From NCBI RefSeq assembly GCF_001648895.1, contig NZ_LXUF01000011.1:310001-374000 (forward strand): 64,000 bases of DNA, in the 5' to 3' direction. A program made the translations under genes and the position numbers. The notes under the pieces were generated by a model that worked only from the letters and a program-made list of their open reading frames with translations, was not told the DNA's origin and made no database searches. This DNA comes from Methylovorus sp. MM2. GTDB taxonomy: Bacteria > Pseudomonadota > Gammaproteobacteria > Burkholderiales > Methylophilaceae. Positions 11,013 to 21,543 of the stretch are shown here, piece after piece; the first letter of the stretch is position 1; the number at the start of each line of letters is the position of its first letter.

Positions 11013-12218
11013 TTAGCGATTTTCTACAGATTTAGCTGATGCCCCAGCTGTTTGATTTGTATCGCCAGCAGATGCATCCGCTTGAGGGAAAACAGGTTTG
11101 ACGACATCACCCACTTTGACTTTTTGCAAACCATCGATAATCACTTGATCGCCTTCAGACAGCCCGCTCGTTACTAACCAGCTATCACCAATCGTATCGC
11201 CAACCGTTAATATCTTGAGCTCGACCTTGTCATCCGCACCAACCACAAGCACGGTAGGTTGCCCACGGCTATTACGCGTCAGGCTGCGTTGTGGCACCAG
11301 CATCGCATGCTCATCAATCGCTTGATCCAGCAACGCATGTACATACATGCCCGGCATGAGCAAACCATCAGGGTTCGGCACAACAGCCCTTAAAGTGACG
11401 GCTCCAGAACTTGGGTTCACACTCACACCGCTGAATTTCAGTCTGCCTTCGTGGCTATACTCCGAACCATCTTCGAGTACCACGCGGATACGCACCTCAT
11501 CATGCCCGGTACGTTTTAACTTGCCTGCGGCAAACTGTTTCTTGAGCTTAAGCAGATCATTACTTGATTGCGTCACATCCACATAGATAGGATCAAGCTG
11601 TTGCACATTGGTTAAGCTGGTTTCCTGATTGGCGGTCACCAGCGCGCCGGGAGTCACGGTTGAAGTAGCGACGATCCCCGAAATCGGGGAAACAATCTTG
11701 GTGAAATCAAGGTTGATGCGCGCCGTATCCAAAGCTGCTTTCGATGATGCTCGATCAGCTTCGGCTTGCTTCAATGAAGCTTGAATATCATCGTCATCTT
11801 GTTGGCTCACTGCGTTGATCTTTACAAGCTCGGTATATCGTTGTGCTTTAGCGCGTATAGAAACGATATTGGCTTCTGCTTTCTGCACTGCGGCTTCGGC
11901 ACTGGCATATGTCGCTTGATATGGCGCAGGCTCTATCTGGTAAAGCAGGTCGCCAGCATTTACATGGGCACCTTCAACAAAATTTCGTTTACGCACAATA
12001 CCGCCAACCTGCGGACGAATCTCCGAAATCATGTAGGCATTGGTACGCCCTGGAAGATCAGTCACCATCACCTGCGGGCTACTCTTGATTGTCAGCACCC
12101 CTACTTCAGTAGCATGCGGATTAGATGGCGGTGCAGAAGAGGCGGAGCATCCGGCAAGTAAAGCCGCAAGCAGCAAACTATTGATTGCTGGATAAGTGGT
12201 AAAGGAATATTTACTCAA
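11013..12218 (-). CDS. RND efflux periplasmic adaptor lipoprotein (MexA/AcrA type)
   Basis: Membrane-fusion protein joining the permease to the outer-membrane channel. Lipobox LLAGC with Cys24. Split lipoyl-like domain flanks a coiled-coil hairpin: VEGAHVNAGDLLYQIEPAPY, then helices rich in Ala, Glu and Lys (residues ~95-165), then DFTKIVSPISGIVATSTVTPG. A C-terminal beta-barrel and a membrane-proximal domain follow. 401 residues, standard length. First gene of the operon. Confidence 0.94.
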   Translation of the reverse strand: MSKYSFTTYPAINSLLLAALLAGCSASSAPPSNPHATEVGVLTIKSSPQVMVTDLPGRTNAYMISEIRPQVGGIVRKRNFVEGAHVNAGDLLYQIEPAPYQATYASAEAAVQKAEANIVSIRAKAQRYTELVKINAVSQQDDDDIQASLKQAEADRASSKAALDTARINLDFTKIVSPISGIVATSTVTPGALVTANQETSLTNVQQLDPIYVDVTQSSNDLLKLKKQFAAGKLKRTGHDEVRIRVVLEDGSEYSHEGRLKFSGVSVNPSSGAVTLRAVVPNPDGLLMPGMYVHALLDQAIDEHAMLVPQRSLTRNSRGQPTVLVVGADDKVELKILTVGDTIGDSWLVTSGLSEGDQVIIDGLQKVKVGDVVKPVFPQADASAGDTNQTAGASAKSVENR

Positions 12219-12654
12219 TGTTATTTTCCATTATTTTTGAAGTATCTATCTGAGCGCGACTATCTTCAATCAAGAAGCAGGCAAATAAACATGCGCCCAC
12301 ACTTAATGTTCAGTCTAAAACGCTCTAGTACTGATTTGATTGCATCCATCAGAGTACAGAAATGAGATGAAGGTTCTTAACTAGCAAAGGCTCACAATAA
12401 ACCGAGGTCTGATTTTGCATGAATTACATGTTGAATAGATGTCACTTGGCGTAAATATATGTAAAACCTTGCCCAATGAACGCGTGGCGAGATGCTTTCG
12501 TTGACAAAGGCCTATAAAAATCCATCTAGGTATTAATAAACGCTTAAATAATTAGTATCTAAGTTAAAAAAATATCAAGGCAGATGCAAAATCGTTAGAT
12601 AATCTTACGCCTCACAAAATTCCCTACAAAATAGAGTAAAAGAAAGAGATTTTT
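12219..12654. other. Gene-free region between the efflux operon and the beta-helix gene
   Basis: 436 bases separate two divergent genes and must hold both promoters. I find no open frame with a ribosome site, no tRNA and no strong promoter pair. A TTGACA at 12501-12506 has a TATAAA only six bases later, which is not usable spacing. A small CATG-N5-CATG symmetry occurs near 12418. AT content rises toward the beta-helix gene. Confidence 0.6.
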
Positions 12655-14415
12655 ATGCGCTTGTTCCGTTTTCCATGTACGCGGTACGTCTTTGTCATGG
12701 CGTTGCTGGGCATATCGCTACAAAGTGGATACGCAATCTCCAGAACAAGCTCAACACCGTCTCCCTCAGCACCGGACTTTGGCAAAAATGTGATCATTTT
12801 TGATCCATCAATGTCGACTTCAGCCGTGCAAAGCCAGGTTGATCACATATTCAAGCAACAACAAAGTAACCAGTTTGGTAACGATCGTTATGCCTTGCTG
12901 TTCAAACCCGGCACATACAACAACACCATCAATGTAGGGTTTTATACTCAAGTAATGGGGCTAGGCCAGACACCAGATGCCGTCACCATTCATGGCGGCG
13001 TGGAGTTAGATGCAACCTGGTTTGACAGAGATGCCACACAAAACTTCTGGCGCGGGGTCGAGAATCTGGCGGTGATCCCATCTAACGGCACCATGAAGTG
13101 GGCAGCAGCACAAGCCTCGCCATTACGTCGCTTACACATCCACGGCAACATAGTGCTAGATGATAATGGCTGGTCTAGCGGCGGCTTCATGTCCGATACC
13201 TTAATCGATAATCAGGTTAACACTGGCATGCAACAACAATGGTTATCGCGTAACTCAAGCTGGGGCAGCTGGGCAGGCTCTAACTGGAACATCGTATTTG
13301 TAGGTGACGATAATGCCCCCTCTGACGCTAACTGGCCCAATCTATCGTATACGGTGATTGAACACACCCCAGTCATCCGTGAGAAACCATTCCTTACGAT
13401 CAACAGTGATGGCAACTACAGCGTGTTTGTACCAAATCTCGCTACCAGTAGCCACGGTACAACCTGGGGCACTGGCAAAGCGGCGGGAGAATCCATCCCC
13501 ATCAGCAAGTTCTATATCGCCAAAGCGGGGTTGGATACAGCGACTACCCTCAATCGAGCATTATCAAAGGGTAAACATCTGCTGTTGACTCCAGGAATAT
13601 ATAAACTGAATGACACCTTGCGCGTGACTTCTGCTAACACCATCGTGCTGGGTTTGGGTATTGCCACATTGCAGCCAACAAACGGACGACCCGCCATGAC
13701 AGTGAGCGATGTAGATGGCGTAAAGCTCGCAGGCATTCTGTTTGATGCAGGAACCATCAACTCTCCGGTGTTATTACAAGTTGGGCCCTCCAATAGTAGT
13801 TCTAACCACGCGGGCAACCCCACATCATTGCAAGACCTGTTCTTCCGCGTCGGCGGTGCAGGCGTGGGAAATGCCACAGTCAGCCTAAGAATCAACAGCA
13901 AGCACGTGATCGGCGACAACCTCTGGCTATGGAGAGCCGACCACGGGACAGGAATCGGCTGGGCCACAAACACCACAACGAATGGACTCGAAGTCAATGG
14001 TGACAACGTGACGATCTATGGCTTAGCCGTAGAGCATTACCACCAGTACCAAACCGTGTGGAATGGCAATGGCGGGGTAGTGTATTTTTATCAGAGCGAA
14101 GCGCCCTATGATGTGCCCGATCAAGCCAGTTGGATGAACGGCACTGTGAATGGCTATGCCTCTTACAAGGTGGGAGATTCAGTCACCAGCCACGAAGCAT
14201 GGGGAGTTGGGGTCTACTGTTACTTTGATACCAACCCCGTAGTGAAACTACACAACGCCATTGAAGTACCCAACAACAATGTTGGAATGAATGGTGTCAT
14301 ATTCCACAATATGACCACTGTGTCATTGGGCGGCACGGGTGAAATCACCCATGTCATCGGCGAGGGTGGTGAAACGGCTAATGCGTCGATCCAAGTCATA
14401 CGTCTCGCTAAGTAA
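12655..14415 (+). CDS. Secreted right-handed beta-helix protein of unknown function
   Basis: 586 residues with an N-terminal export signal (arginines then MALLGISLQSGYA, cleavage near residue 28). The rest reads as a pectate-lyase-like repeat fold: RYALLFKPGTYNNTINVGFY, VMGLGQTPDAVTIHGG, KHLLLTPGIYKLNDTLRV, VDGVKLAGILFDAGTIN, VNGDNVTIYGLAVEHYHQ and a Gly/Asn-rich C-terminal part. From memory it matches a family widespread in Streptomyces and fungi and often labelled coagulation factor 5/8-type or adenylyl cyclase; I see neither an F5/8 nor a cyclase domain, so those labels are doubtful. Activity is unknown; a polysaccharide-binding or lyase role is inference. Flanked by house-keeping genes, monocistronic, SD-like GAAAGAG before ATG. 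Looks like an acquired gene. Confidence 0.85.
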   Translation: MRLFRFPCTRYVFVMALLGISLQSGYAISRTSSTPSPSAPDFGKNVIIFDPSMSTSAVQSQVDHIFKQQQSNQFGNDRYALLFKPGTYNNTINVGFYTQVMGLGQTPDAVTIHGGVELDATWFDRDATQNFWRGVENLAVIPSNGTMKWAAAQASPLRRLHIHGNIVLDDNGWSSGGFMSDTLIDNQVNTGMQQQWLSRNSSWGSWAGSNWNIVFVGDDNAPSDANWPNLSYTVIEHTPVIREKPFLTINSDGNYSVFVPNLATSSHGTTWGTGKAAGESIPISKFYIAKAGLDTATTLNRALSKGKHLLLTPGIYKLNDTLRVTSANTIVLGLGIATLQPTNGRPAMTVSDVDGVKLAGILFDAGTINSPVLLQVGPSNSSSNHAGNPTSLQDLFFRVGGAGVGNATVSLRINSKHVIGDNLWLWRADHGTGIGWATNTTTNGLEVNGDNVTIYGLAVEHYHQYQTVWNGNGGVVYFYQSEAPYDVPDQASWMNGTVNGYASYKVGDSVTSHEAWGVGVYCYFDTNPVVKLHNAIEVPNNNVGMNGVIFHNMTTVSLGGTGEITHVIGEGGETANASIQVIRLAK

Positions 14416-14505
14416 AAGTCTGTAAATGCCACTATGTCCAACCCCGACGATTACTTAATTTTTCTGTTTTTTTAATATTGATGCAGTAGAAAACTTGAAC
14501 CCGCT

Positions 14506-14535
14506 CTTGAAAAACAGACTACTTGCCCTTATTAT
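14506..14535 (+). promoter_or_regulatory. groESL promoter
   Basis: TTGAAA at 14507-14512, 17-base spacer, TATTAT at 14530-14535 (one mismatch to TATAAT). The same left box preceded by C reads CTTGAAA, the sigma-32 -35 consensus, and CCC at 14526-14528 could begin a weak sigma-32 -10. The predicted start point falls inside the CIRCE operator. Confidence 0.75.
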
Positions 14536-14561
14536 TAGCACTCTAAGGGTTTGAGTGCTAA
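14535..14561 (+). promoter_or_regulatory. CIRCE operator (HrcA binding site)
   Basis: TTAGCACTC (14535-14543), nine-base spacer, GAGTGCTAA (14553-14561): the exact consensus of the CIRCE inverted repeat bound by the heat-shock repressor HrcA. It starts at the last base of the -10 box and covers the probable transcription start. hrcA itself is not in the window. Confidence 0.96.
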
Positions 14562-14624
14562 TTGCATAAAACCCTCTATTGAATTCGTAGTTCGGATATC
14601 ACAAATAATCTAGGAGAGTATCTC

Positions 14625-14915
14625 ATGGCAATTCGTCCTTTACATGATCGCGTTATTGTAAAGCGCTTGGAAGAAGAGCGCACAACCGCATCTGGCATTG
14701 TCATCCCTGACAATGCAACTGAAAAACCAGACCAAGGCGAAATCATCGCTGTTGGCCCAGGTAAAAAAGATGATAACGGCAAAGCTATCGCACTAGATGT
14801 CAAAGTTGGCGATAAGGTTCTATTCGGTAAGTACGCAGGCCAGTCAGTCAAAGTGAATGGTGATGAAGTTCTGGTATTGCGTGAAGAAGACATTCTAGGT
14901 GTTTTAGAAGCCTAA
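14625..14915 (+). CDS. groES: Co-chaperonin GroES
   Basis: Heptameric lid of the GroEL folding chamber, cytoplasmic. 96 residues: [20 protein letters not shown] at the N-terminus, mobile loop around [12 protein letters not shown] (residues ~19-30), [10 protein letters not shown], and the conserved C-terminal [13 protein letters not shown]. Good ribosome site (AGGAGAG) before ATG. Transcribed from the CIRCE-controlled promoter with groEL 49 bases downstream. Confidence 0.98.
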   Translation: MAIRPLHDRVIVKRLEEERTTASGIVIPDNATEKPDQGEIIAVGPGKKDDNGKAIALDVKVGDKVLFGKYAGQSVKVNGDEVLVLREEDILGVLEA

Positions 14916-14961
14916 TCGGGTTTCTATTCCCTATCGTAATCAAATAAGTTTCAGGAGATAA

Positions 14962-16605
<1,644 letters not shown>

Positions 16606-16670
16606 ATCAATAGATTAAGGCAGACCTCAAAAGGGAAAACCTAAGTCTTTGAGTTAGAAACGCTTAAAGA

Positions 16671-16697
16671 AAAAGCCTCGCAAATTGCGAGGCTTTT
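16671..16697 (+). terminator. groESL terminator
   Basis: 12-bp perfect stem (16671-16682 with 16686-16697, core GCCTCGCA/TGCGAGGC) and a 3-base loop, with the right arm running into TTTTTCCTTTT. Classical intrinsic terminator 65 bases after the groEL stop. Confidence 0.92.
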
Positions 16698-16761
16698 TCC
16701 TTTTATAAACCAATGTTTGGTATCCCCCTATATGCGTTTACATACATATTTACATACAGTA

Positions 16762-16791
16762 TTTACTAATTTCGTTTTTTCAGCCTATACT
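16762..16791 (+). promoter_or_regulatory. Possible promoter for the structured RNA
   Basis: TTTACT at 16762-16767 and TATACT at 16786-16791 with an 18-base spacer. It points at the hairpin cluster that follows; start would be near 16798. Judged only by consensus similarity. Confidence 0.4.
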
Positions 16792-16797
16792 GCAATA

Positions 16798-16980
16798 CAT
16801 CAGCCCTCGAAACATCAACGCAAAAACATACATTATGTTTTTAGCGGACAAAAAAACCCCCGATTAAAGGGGAGTAAAATCGGGGGCCAGAACAGCCTCA
16901 TCAGATAAGGCTTCCCGCTCAGGGAGGAAAAGCGGGAGACGATTATCTCGTCTACAAAGTCAGACTAATGACAATTAGTT
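16798..16980 (+). ncRNA. Candidate small RNA with Shine-Dalgarno-like hairpin loops
   Basis: Between groEL and uvrD there is no gene, but a run of hairpins. Hairpin A: 9-bp stem 16857-16865/16878-16886, 12-base loop AAAGGGGAGTAA. A short stem 16894-16898/16908-16912. Hairpin B: 8-bp stem 16912-16919/16931-16938, loop CAGGGAGGAAA. Then 5-bp 16938-16942/16948-16952 and 6-bp 16964-16969/16974-16979. Both main loops expose purine-rich GGGGAG/GGGAGG sequence. It recalls a betaproteobacterial small RNA family known for toxicity in E. coli (Rfam Betaproteobacteria toxic small RNA), but I cannot align it here. Alternatives: a CsrA-sequestering RNA (GGA in loops). Ends are approximate. Confidence 0.6.
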
Positions 16981-17095
16981 TAGTTCCACCAGTTATACGA
17001 AGTTTTGTTGCTTTAACCTAACTTTACAATCCCTAACATTTTGCATTGCTCACGTAACAGTTCTCTTGGCAGGCGTGACCTGCGATAATCACGGC

Positions 17096-19252
17096 ATGAA
17101 CACCCAGACCCAATCCGATTCATTGCTTGATGGCCTGAATCACAAGCAACTCGAAGCAGTAACCCTCCCACAACAATCTGCACTTATTCTGGCTGGTGCC
17201 GGCAGCGGCAAAACACGTGTGCTGACAACACGCATCGCGTGGCTAATCCAAACGGGACAAGTCTCGCCTAATGGTCTGCTTGCGGTGACGTTTACCAATA
17301 AAGCAGCAAAAGAGATGTTAACGCGATTGACTGCGATGCTGCCGATCAATACTCGCGGTATGTGGACAGGCACTTTTCATGGATTATGCAACCGCTTACT
17401 ACGGGCACATCATCGTGAAGCCTTATTACCAGCAACTTTCCAAATCTTAGATACGGCTGACCAACTCTCTGCTATCAAGCGCGTAATGAAGTTGATGAAT
17501 GTGGATGATGAGAAATATCCACCCAAACAGGTGATGGGTTACATCAATAGCTGTAAGGAGGAAGGTCTACGCGCGCATAGCGTGGATGCTTACGATGCGC
17601 ACTCGCAACGCATGCGTGAGATATTTGAAGAATATGACAAGCAATGCCAACGTGAAGGTGTTGTGGATTTTGCAGAGCTATTGCTTCGCTGTTATGAACT
17701 ATTAAGCCGCGATAACAATATTCGCCAACATTATCAAAGCCGCTTCAAATACATATTGGTAGATGAGTTTCAGGATACCAATCGCCTACAATATCTATGG
17801 TTAAAACTACTGGCTGGACAAGATAATTGCATCTTTGCCGTGGGTGATGATGATCAATCGATCTATGCTTTCCGTGGTGCGCGCGTTGGTAATATGCGCG
17901 ACTTCGAGCAGGATTTTCATGTCGAGAAGATCGTCAAACTTGAGCAGAATTATCGCTCGCACAGCAATATTCTAGATGCGGCGAATGCCATCATCACGCA
18001 CAACCGAAACCGCTTGGGCAAGAACCTTTGGACTGCGGCAGGCAAAGGTGAACCAGTACGAGTTTATGAAGCTTATAACGATATCGACGAAGCGAATTTT
18101 ATCGTCGAAGAGATTCAGTCACTGCATCGTGATGGCATGGACCTCAGTGACATTGCCATGCTTTATCGCTCCAATGCGCAATCACGCGTGATCGAACATG
18201 CGCTGTTCTCCGCAGGCCTCGCCTACCGCGTATATGGCGGCTTACGTTTCTTCGAGCGTGCCGAGATTAAACACTCGCTCGCTTATATGCGCTTAATGGC
18301 TAATCCCGATGACGATACGGCATTGCTACGTGTTATCAATTTCCCCACACGCGGCATCGGCGCCCGTAGTCTGGAGCAACTGCAAGAAGTTGCGCGGCAA
18401 CAAGGGGGTAGCTTATGGCAGGCCGCTTTACACGCAACCGGCAAGATCGCGAATTTCGTCACCTTGATCAAGCAGATGCAGGAAGAAGCCATCGGCATCA
18501 GTCTACCCGAAGTTGCCGAACTAGCAACGACACTCTCAGGCCTTAAAACTTTTTATCAGAACGAAAAAGAAGGTGAAGACCGCGTTGCTAACTTGGAAGA
18601 ACTGGTTTCAGCGGCGACCGCATTCATGAATCAGGATATTGGCATGAGCGTGGATGAAAACGGTGAAGTCGCTCAGTCCTTACTTACCCAGTTCCTCGGC
18701 CATGCGAGTTTAGAAGCCGGAGAGCATCAAGCGGATGCCGGACGTGATGCATTACAACTCATGACCGTACATGCCGCTAAAGGGCTCGAATTCAAATCTG
18801 TATTTATCAGCGGGCTGGAAGAGGGCTTATGCCCCCATGAACAAAGCCTATATGAGGCTAATGGCTTGGAGGAAGAACGCCGCCTGATGTATGTCGCTGT
18901 TACGCGGGCGCGCGAAAGGCTGTACCTGAGCTATGCGCAAAGTCGTCTTTTGCATGGGCAGGTACGTTATGGTATTCCATCACGCTTCTTGGATGAGATT
19001 CCGGAAGAGCTGATGAAGCGTTTGAACGCCCGCCCGGTATCAAAACCGATGACACAGACATTCACACCGAGTAACTCGCAAAGCAACGCGATGCCATGGA
19101 GAATCGGGCAGAATGTGGCGCATGGAAAATTCGGACAAGGTGTCGTTGTCAGCTATGAAGGCAACGCCAATGACCTGCGCGTGCAAGTCAATTTTAAAGG
19201 TGAAGGCCTAAAATGGCTAGCGCTGGAATATGCAAAACTGGAAGCCCTGTAA
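17096..19252 (+). CDS. uvrD: DNA helicase II, UvrD/Rep superfamily 1A
   Basis: ATP-dependent 3'-5' helicase for nucleotide excision and mismatch repair. 718 residues from the ATG at 17096; an upstream in-frame TTG at 17066 would add ten residues unlike the family N-terminus, so ATG is preferred. Motifs in order: Q-motif LDGLNHKQLEAV, Walker A AGAGSGKTRVLT, Ib TFTNKAAKEM, II VDEFQDTN, III DDQSIYAFRGA, IV EQNYRSHSNI, V TVHAAKGLEFKSV, VI YVAVTRARERLYLSYA. A C-terminal Tudor-like module (IGQNVAHGKFGQGVV) follows, as in true UvrD/PcrA. Confidence 0.95.
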   Translation: MNTQTQSDSLLDGLNHKQLEAVTLPQQSALILAGAGSGKTRVLTTRIAWLIQTGQVSPNGLLAVTFTNKAAKEMLTRLTAMLPINTRGMWTGTFHGLCNRLLRAHHREALLPATFQILDTADQLSAIKRVMKLMNVDDEKYPPKQVMGYINSCKEEGLRAHSVDAYDAHSQRMREIFEEYDKQCQREGVVDFAELLLRCYELLSRDNNIRQHYQSRFKYILVDEFQDTNRLQYLWLKLLAGQDNCIFAVGDDDQSIYAFRGARVGNMRDFEQDFHVEKIVKLEQNYRSHSNILDAANAIITHNRNRLGKNLWTAAGKGEPVRVYEAYNDIDEANFIVEEIQSLHRDGMDLSDIAMLYRSNAQSRVIEHALFSAGLAYRVYGGLRFFERAEIKHSLAYMRLMANPDDDTALLRVINFPTRGIGARSLEQLQEVARQQGGSLWQAALHATGKIANFVTLIKQMQEEAIGISLPEVAELATTLSGLKTFYQNEKEGEDRVANLEELVSAATAFMNQDIGMSVDENGEVAQSLLTQFLGHASLEAGEHQADAGRDALQLMTVHAAKGLEFKSVFISGLEEGLCPHEQSLYEANGLEEERRLMYVAVTRARERLYLSYAQSRLLHGQVRYGIPSRFLDEIPEELMKRLNARPVSKPMTQTFTPSNSQSNAMPWRIGQNVAHGKFGQGVVVSYEGNANDLRVQVNFKGEGLKWLALEYAKLEAL

Positions 19253-19281
19253 CCTAAAAGCCCTAAAACTAGAGCCAGCTA

Positions 19282-20076
19282 TCAACTGGGTTGGGCTTCT
19301 ACCACATTCGCAAACTTACGCTCGAATACATCCCGATAACTGACATATTGAAATGCCAGCATCATCGCTGTGCCCACCAGCAAACTCAGCAATAGGATAA
19401 TCGCACCGACAGCCACGCCCACAAAGGGAGAGATAGAGGCAACGATGCCAACAACAATACCGGCCACCATCATGACGACCGCAAAGGCACATGTCAGCAA
19501 TATCCAAGCGACCCCAAGAGAAAGAGCGCTATACAATGAACCCGCAATACTAGATTTGATCGCTCTAAATATCGGGAACTCATGATGGACGATCAGCATT
19601 GGTGCAAACCATGTGGCCATCATCAAGGGCGCGAAAAGCACTAAGACTTTTAGCGTCAACGGCAGCATGATCGTTGCCATCTCATCAAGGCTTGATTTCG
19701 CATTGGTCATCTCATTCAGCACTTTCATATCACTACCGATGAGCATGCTGATTAAAACACCATAAAGTAGGCAGATACCGCCAAGGCTAAGTAGTTTTCC
19801 TGCATGGGATTTGATAAGCGGAAAAAGCTTGGCCGCTTGTGGAACACGGCCTTGATCAACCTCACGATACAGGCTGATCACCAGCACCAGGAATGTCGGT
19901 GAGGTCAACAATACAAACAGCTTGATGACGGCGGGCAGGCCCTGTAACGAAGGCATTACGATAAATAAAAACACGTAAGCCAGTGCAAGTAGCATCCACA
20001 TTGAAGGATATCGCCTGAACAAGGCAAAGCTGTCTTTGATCCACTCCAAACCTTCTTTGGCACTTCTTTTAAACAT
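19282..20076 (-). CDS. BPSS1780-type integral membrane protein
   Basis: 264 residues with about six hydrophobic helices (around residues 25-45, 47-68, 95-115, 140-165, 180-205, 215-240). N-terminus SAKEGLEWIKDSFALFRRYP and the Ala/Gly/Val-rich later helices fit the BPSS1780 family seen across betaproteobacteria. Function is unknown. It follows thrB by 39 bases on the same strand and may share its transcript. Confidence 0.8.
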   Translation of the reverse strand: MFKRSAKEGLEWIKDSFALFRRYPSMWMLLALAYVFLFIVMPSLQGLPAVIKLFVLLTSPTFLVLVISLYREVDQGRVPQAAKLFPLIKSHAGKLLSLGGICLLYGVLISMLIGSDMKVLNEMTNAKSSLDEMATIMLPLTLKVLVLFAPLMMATWFAPMLIVHHEFPIFRAIKSSIAGSLYSALSLGVAWILLTCAFAVVMMVAGIVVGIVASISPFVGVAVGAIILLLSLLVGTAMMLAFQYVSYRDVFERKFANVVEAQPS

Positions 20077-20115
20077 GTGAACTTTCTCTACCTCTCGGCA
20101 TGATCTTGAATTTAC

Positions 20116-21054
20116 TTAAACGGTAATGAGATGACTTGATATACGCTTTTTAAGGATGCGCTGAAAATGCTGCGGGTCTTTTGCATGCGTCAACTCTCCG
20201 GCATGGGGGAAATGAAAATCATTGAGGCGCGATAACCAGAAACGCAGCGCGGCGATGCAAAGCAAACCGAGCCATGCTGCATGCTCCGCACGGGTAAGCG
20301 GTCGCACTGCATTGTAGGCCTGCAACAAAGCCTCTGAACGAGCCGCATCAAGCGTTCCATCACCCTGCACACACCAGTCATTTACGGCGATTGCCACATC
20401 GTAAAGCAGCACATCGTTGCATGCATAATAGAAGTCGATTAATCCGCCCAGCTTGTCGCCATCGAACAAGACATTATCGCGAAAAAGGTCTGCATGAATA
20501 ACCCCATGCGGCAGACTATTCAGCCCCAAGCTACCCTCAATCGCGAATACCTGCTCCAGCATCTCACGATCTTCCGTATTCAAAAAAGGCGCCACTTTAC
20601 TCGCAGTCGCTGATCGCCATGCCGCTCCGCGCGAATTCACTGTTTGCAAAGTGAAATCAGCGCCTGCCAGATGCATCTTTGCTAAAACGTGTCCGATCTC
20701 GGCGCAATGAATAGGCGCAGGCTCTTCTAATGACCTGCCTTTTAGGCAGCTCACCAAGGCAGCAGGTTTTCCCTGCAAAGTGCCCAGCGCCTGGCCCGCA
20801 AGATTAGCGATAGGATGCGGACAAGGTACATTACGCTCCGCCAGATGCGTCATGAGGTCGATAAAGTAAGGCAGCTCTTCAGCGCTATGTTCTTCAAACA
20901 GGGTCAATACATAACGCCCTGTTGTCGTGGTCACAAAATAATTGGTATTGGTGATGCCTGAGGCAATGCCCTGCAGGTCGAGCAATTCGCCCAATGGATA
21001 AGTGCTTAGCCATATGCGCAACTGCTCAGAAGAAACTGTGGTGAATACAGACAT
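20116..21054 (-). CDS. thrB: Homoserine kinase, ThrB type II (aminoglycoside phosphotransferase fold)
   Basis: Phosphorylates homoserine to O-phosphohomoserine in threonine synthesis, using the choline/aminoglycoside kinase fold rather than GHMP. 312 residues. MSVFTTVSSEQLRIWL and GIASGITNTNYFVTT at the N-terminus, catalytic HADLFRDNVLFDG (Asp and Asn of the Brenner motif) and metal-binding GLIDFYYACND. The context next to a DUF2782 protein and polA is a usual betaproteobacterial arrangement. Confidence 0.93.
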   Translation of the reverse strand: MSVFTTVSSEQLRIWLSTYPLGELLDLQGIASGITNTNYFVTTTTGRYVLTLFEEHSAEELPYFIDLMTHLAERNVPCPHPIANLAGQALGTLQGKPAALVSCLKGRSLEEPAPIHCAEIGHVLAKMHLAGADFTLQTVNSRGAAWRSATASKVAPFLNTEDREMLEQVFAIEGSLGLNSLPHGVIHADLFRDNVLFDGDKLGGLIDFYYACNDVLLYDVAIAVNDWCVQGDGTLDAARSEALLQAYNAVRPLTRAEHAAWLGLLCIAALRFWLSRLNDFHFPHAGELTHAKDPQHFQRILKKRISSHLITV

Positions 21055-21106
21055 AAATTAAAAGCCAACATTGAAAGAGGGCTTTGCAGCCCTCTTTCTT
21101 ATGCAT

Positions 21107-21451
21107 TTAGAAGTTGAACAACACCCATTTAGGTACGCTCAACGGCGCCGATGGCCCTTCATTGCGCGCCCATCCGCTATTCTGATCTTCTTTCGTCAAA
21201 TAGTAAGGAACGCCATGTGCAGGGGTTACTTTCATCATATAAAGCTCGCCATTGACACGATACTCTTCAATCGTATCGGTGCCCTTCTTGATAATCGTTA
21301 CTTTTGGTTCAGCTGCCGGATCACCACCATCAAAACCGGAAGGTGGTGGCGGTGCTTCTGGAATAGGTTCAAGGTCAGCAGGCTGCCCAGCCGCCATCGC
21401 AAGGACTGGCAAAGCAAGCAGAACAAACAGGGTATGTCTAATCAGGCGCAT
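21107..21451 (-). CDS. DUF2782 domain protein, exported
   Basis: 114 residues. N-terminal signal peptide (RHTLFVLLALPVLAMAAG), a Pro/Gly/Asp-rich linker (PEAPPPPSGFDGGDPA), then the DUF2782 core: KVTIIKKGTDTIEEYRVNGE, YMMKVTPAHGVPYYL and a C-terminal WVLFNF. Function unknown, probably periplasmic. It lies 52 bases upstream of thrB on the same strand, where relatives also place it. Confidence 0.85.
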   Translation of the reverse strand: MRLIRHTLFVLLALPVLAMAAGQPADLEPIPEAPPPPSGFDGGDPAAEPKVTIIKKGTDTIEEYRVNGELYMMKVTPAHGVPYYLTKEDQNSGWARNEGPSAPLSVPKWVLFNF

Positions 21452-21543
21452 GGTAACCTCTGACGATATTTAGTATGTATGGATTCTATCAAAAAGCGCT
21501 TTGCAGCGCTCAAACCATTTGGCTAGCTGTCACATAAATACAA

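Noticed and set aside
16717-16908. 63-codon open frame in the groEL-uvrD gap
   Set aside because: No ribosome site, unnatural composition, and it runs through the hairpin cluster; better explained as RNA structure.
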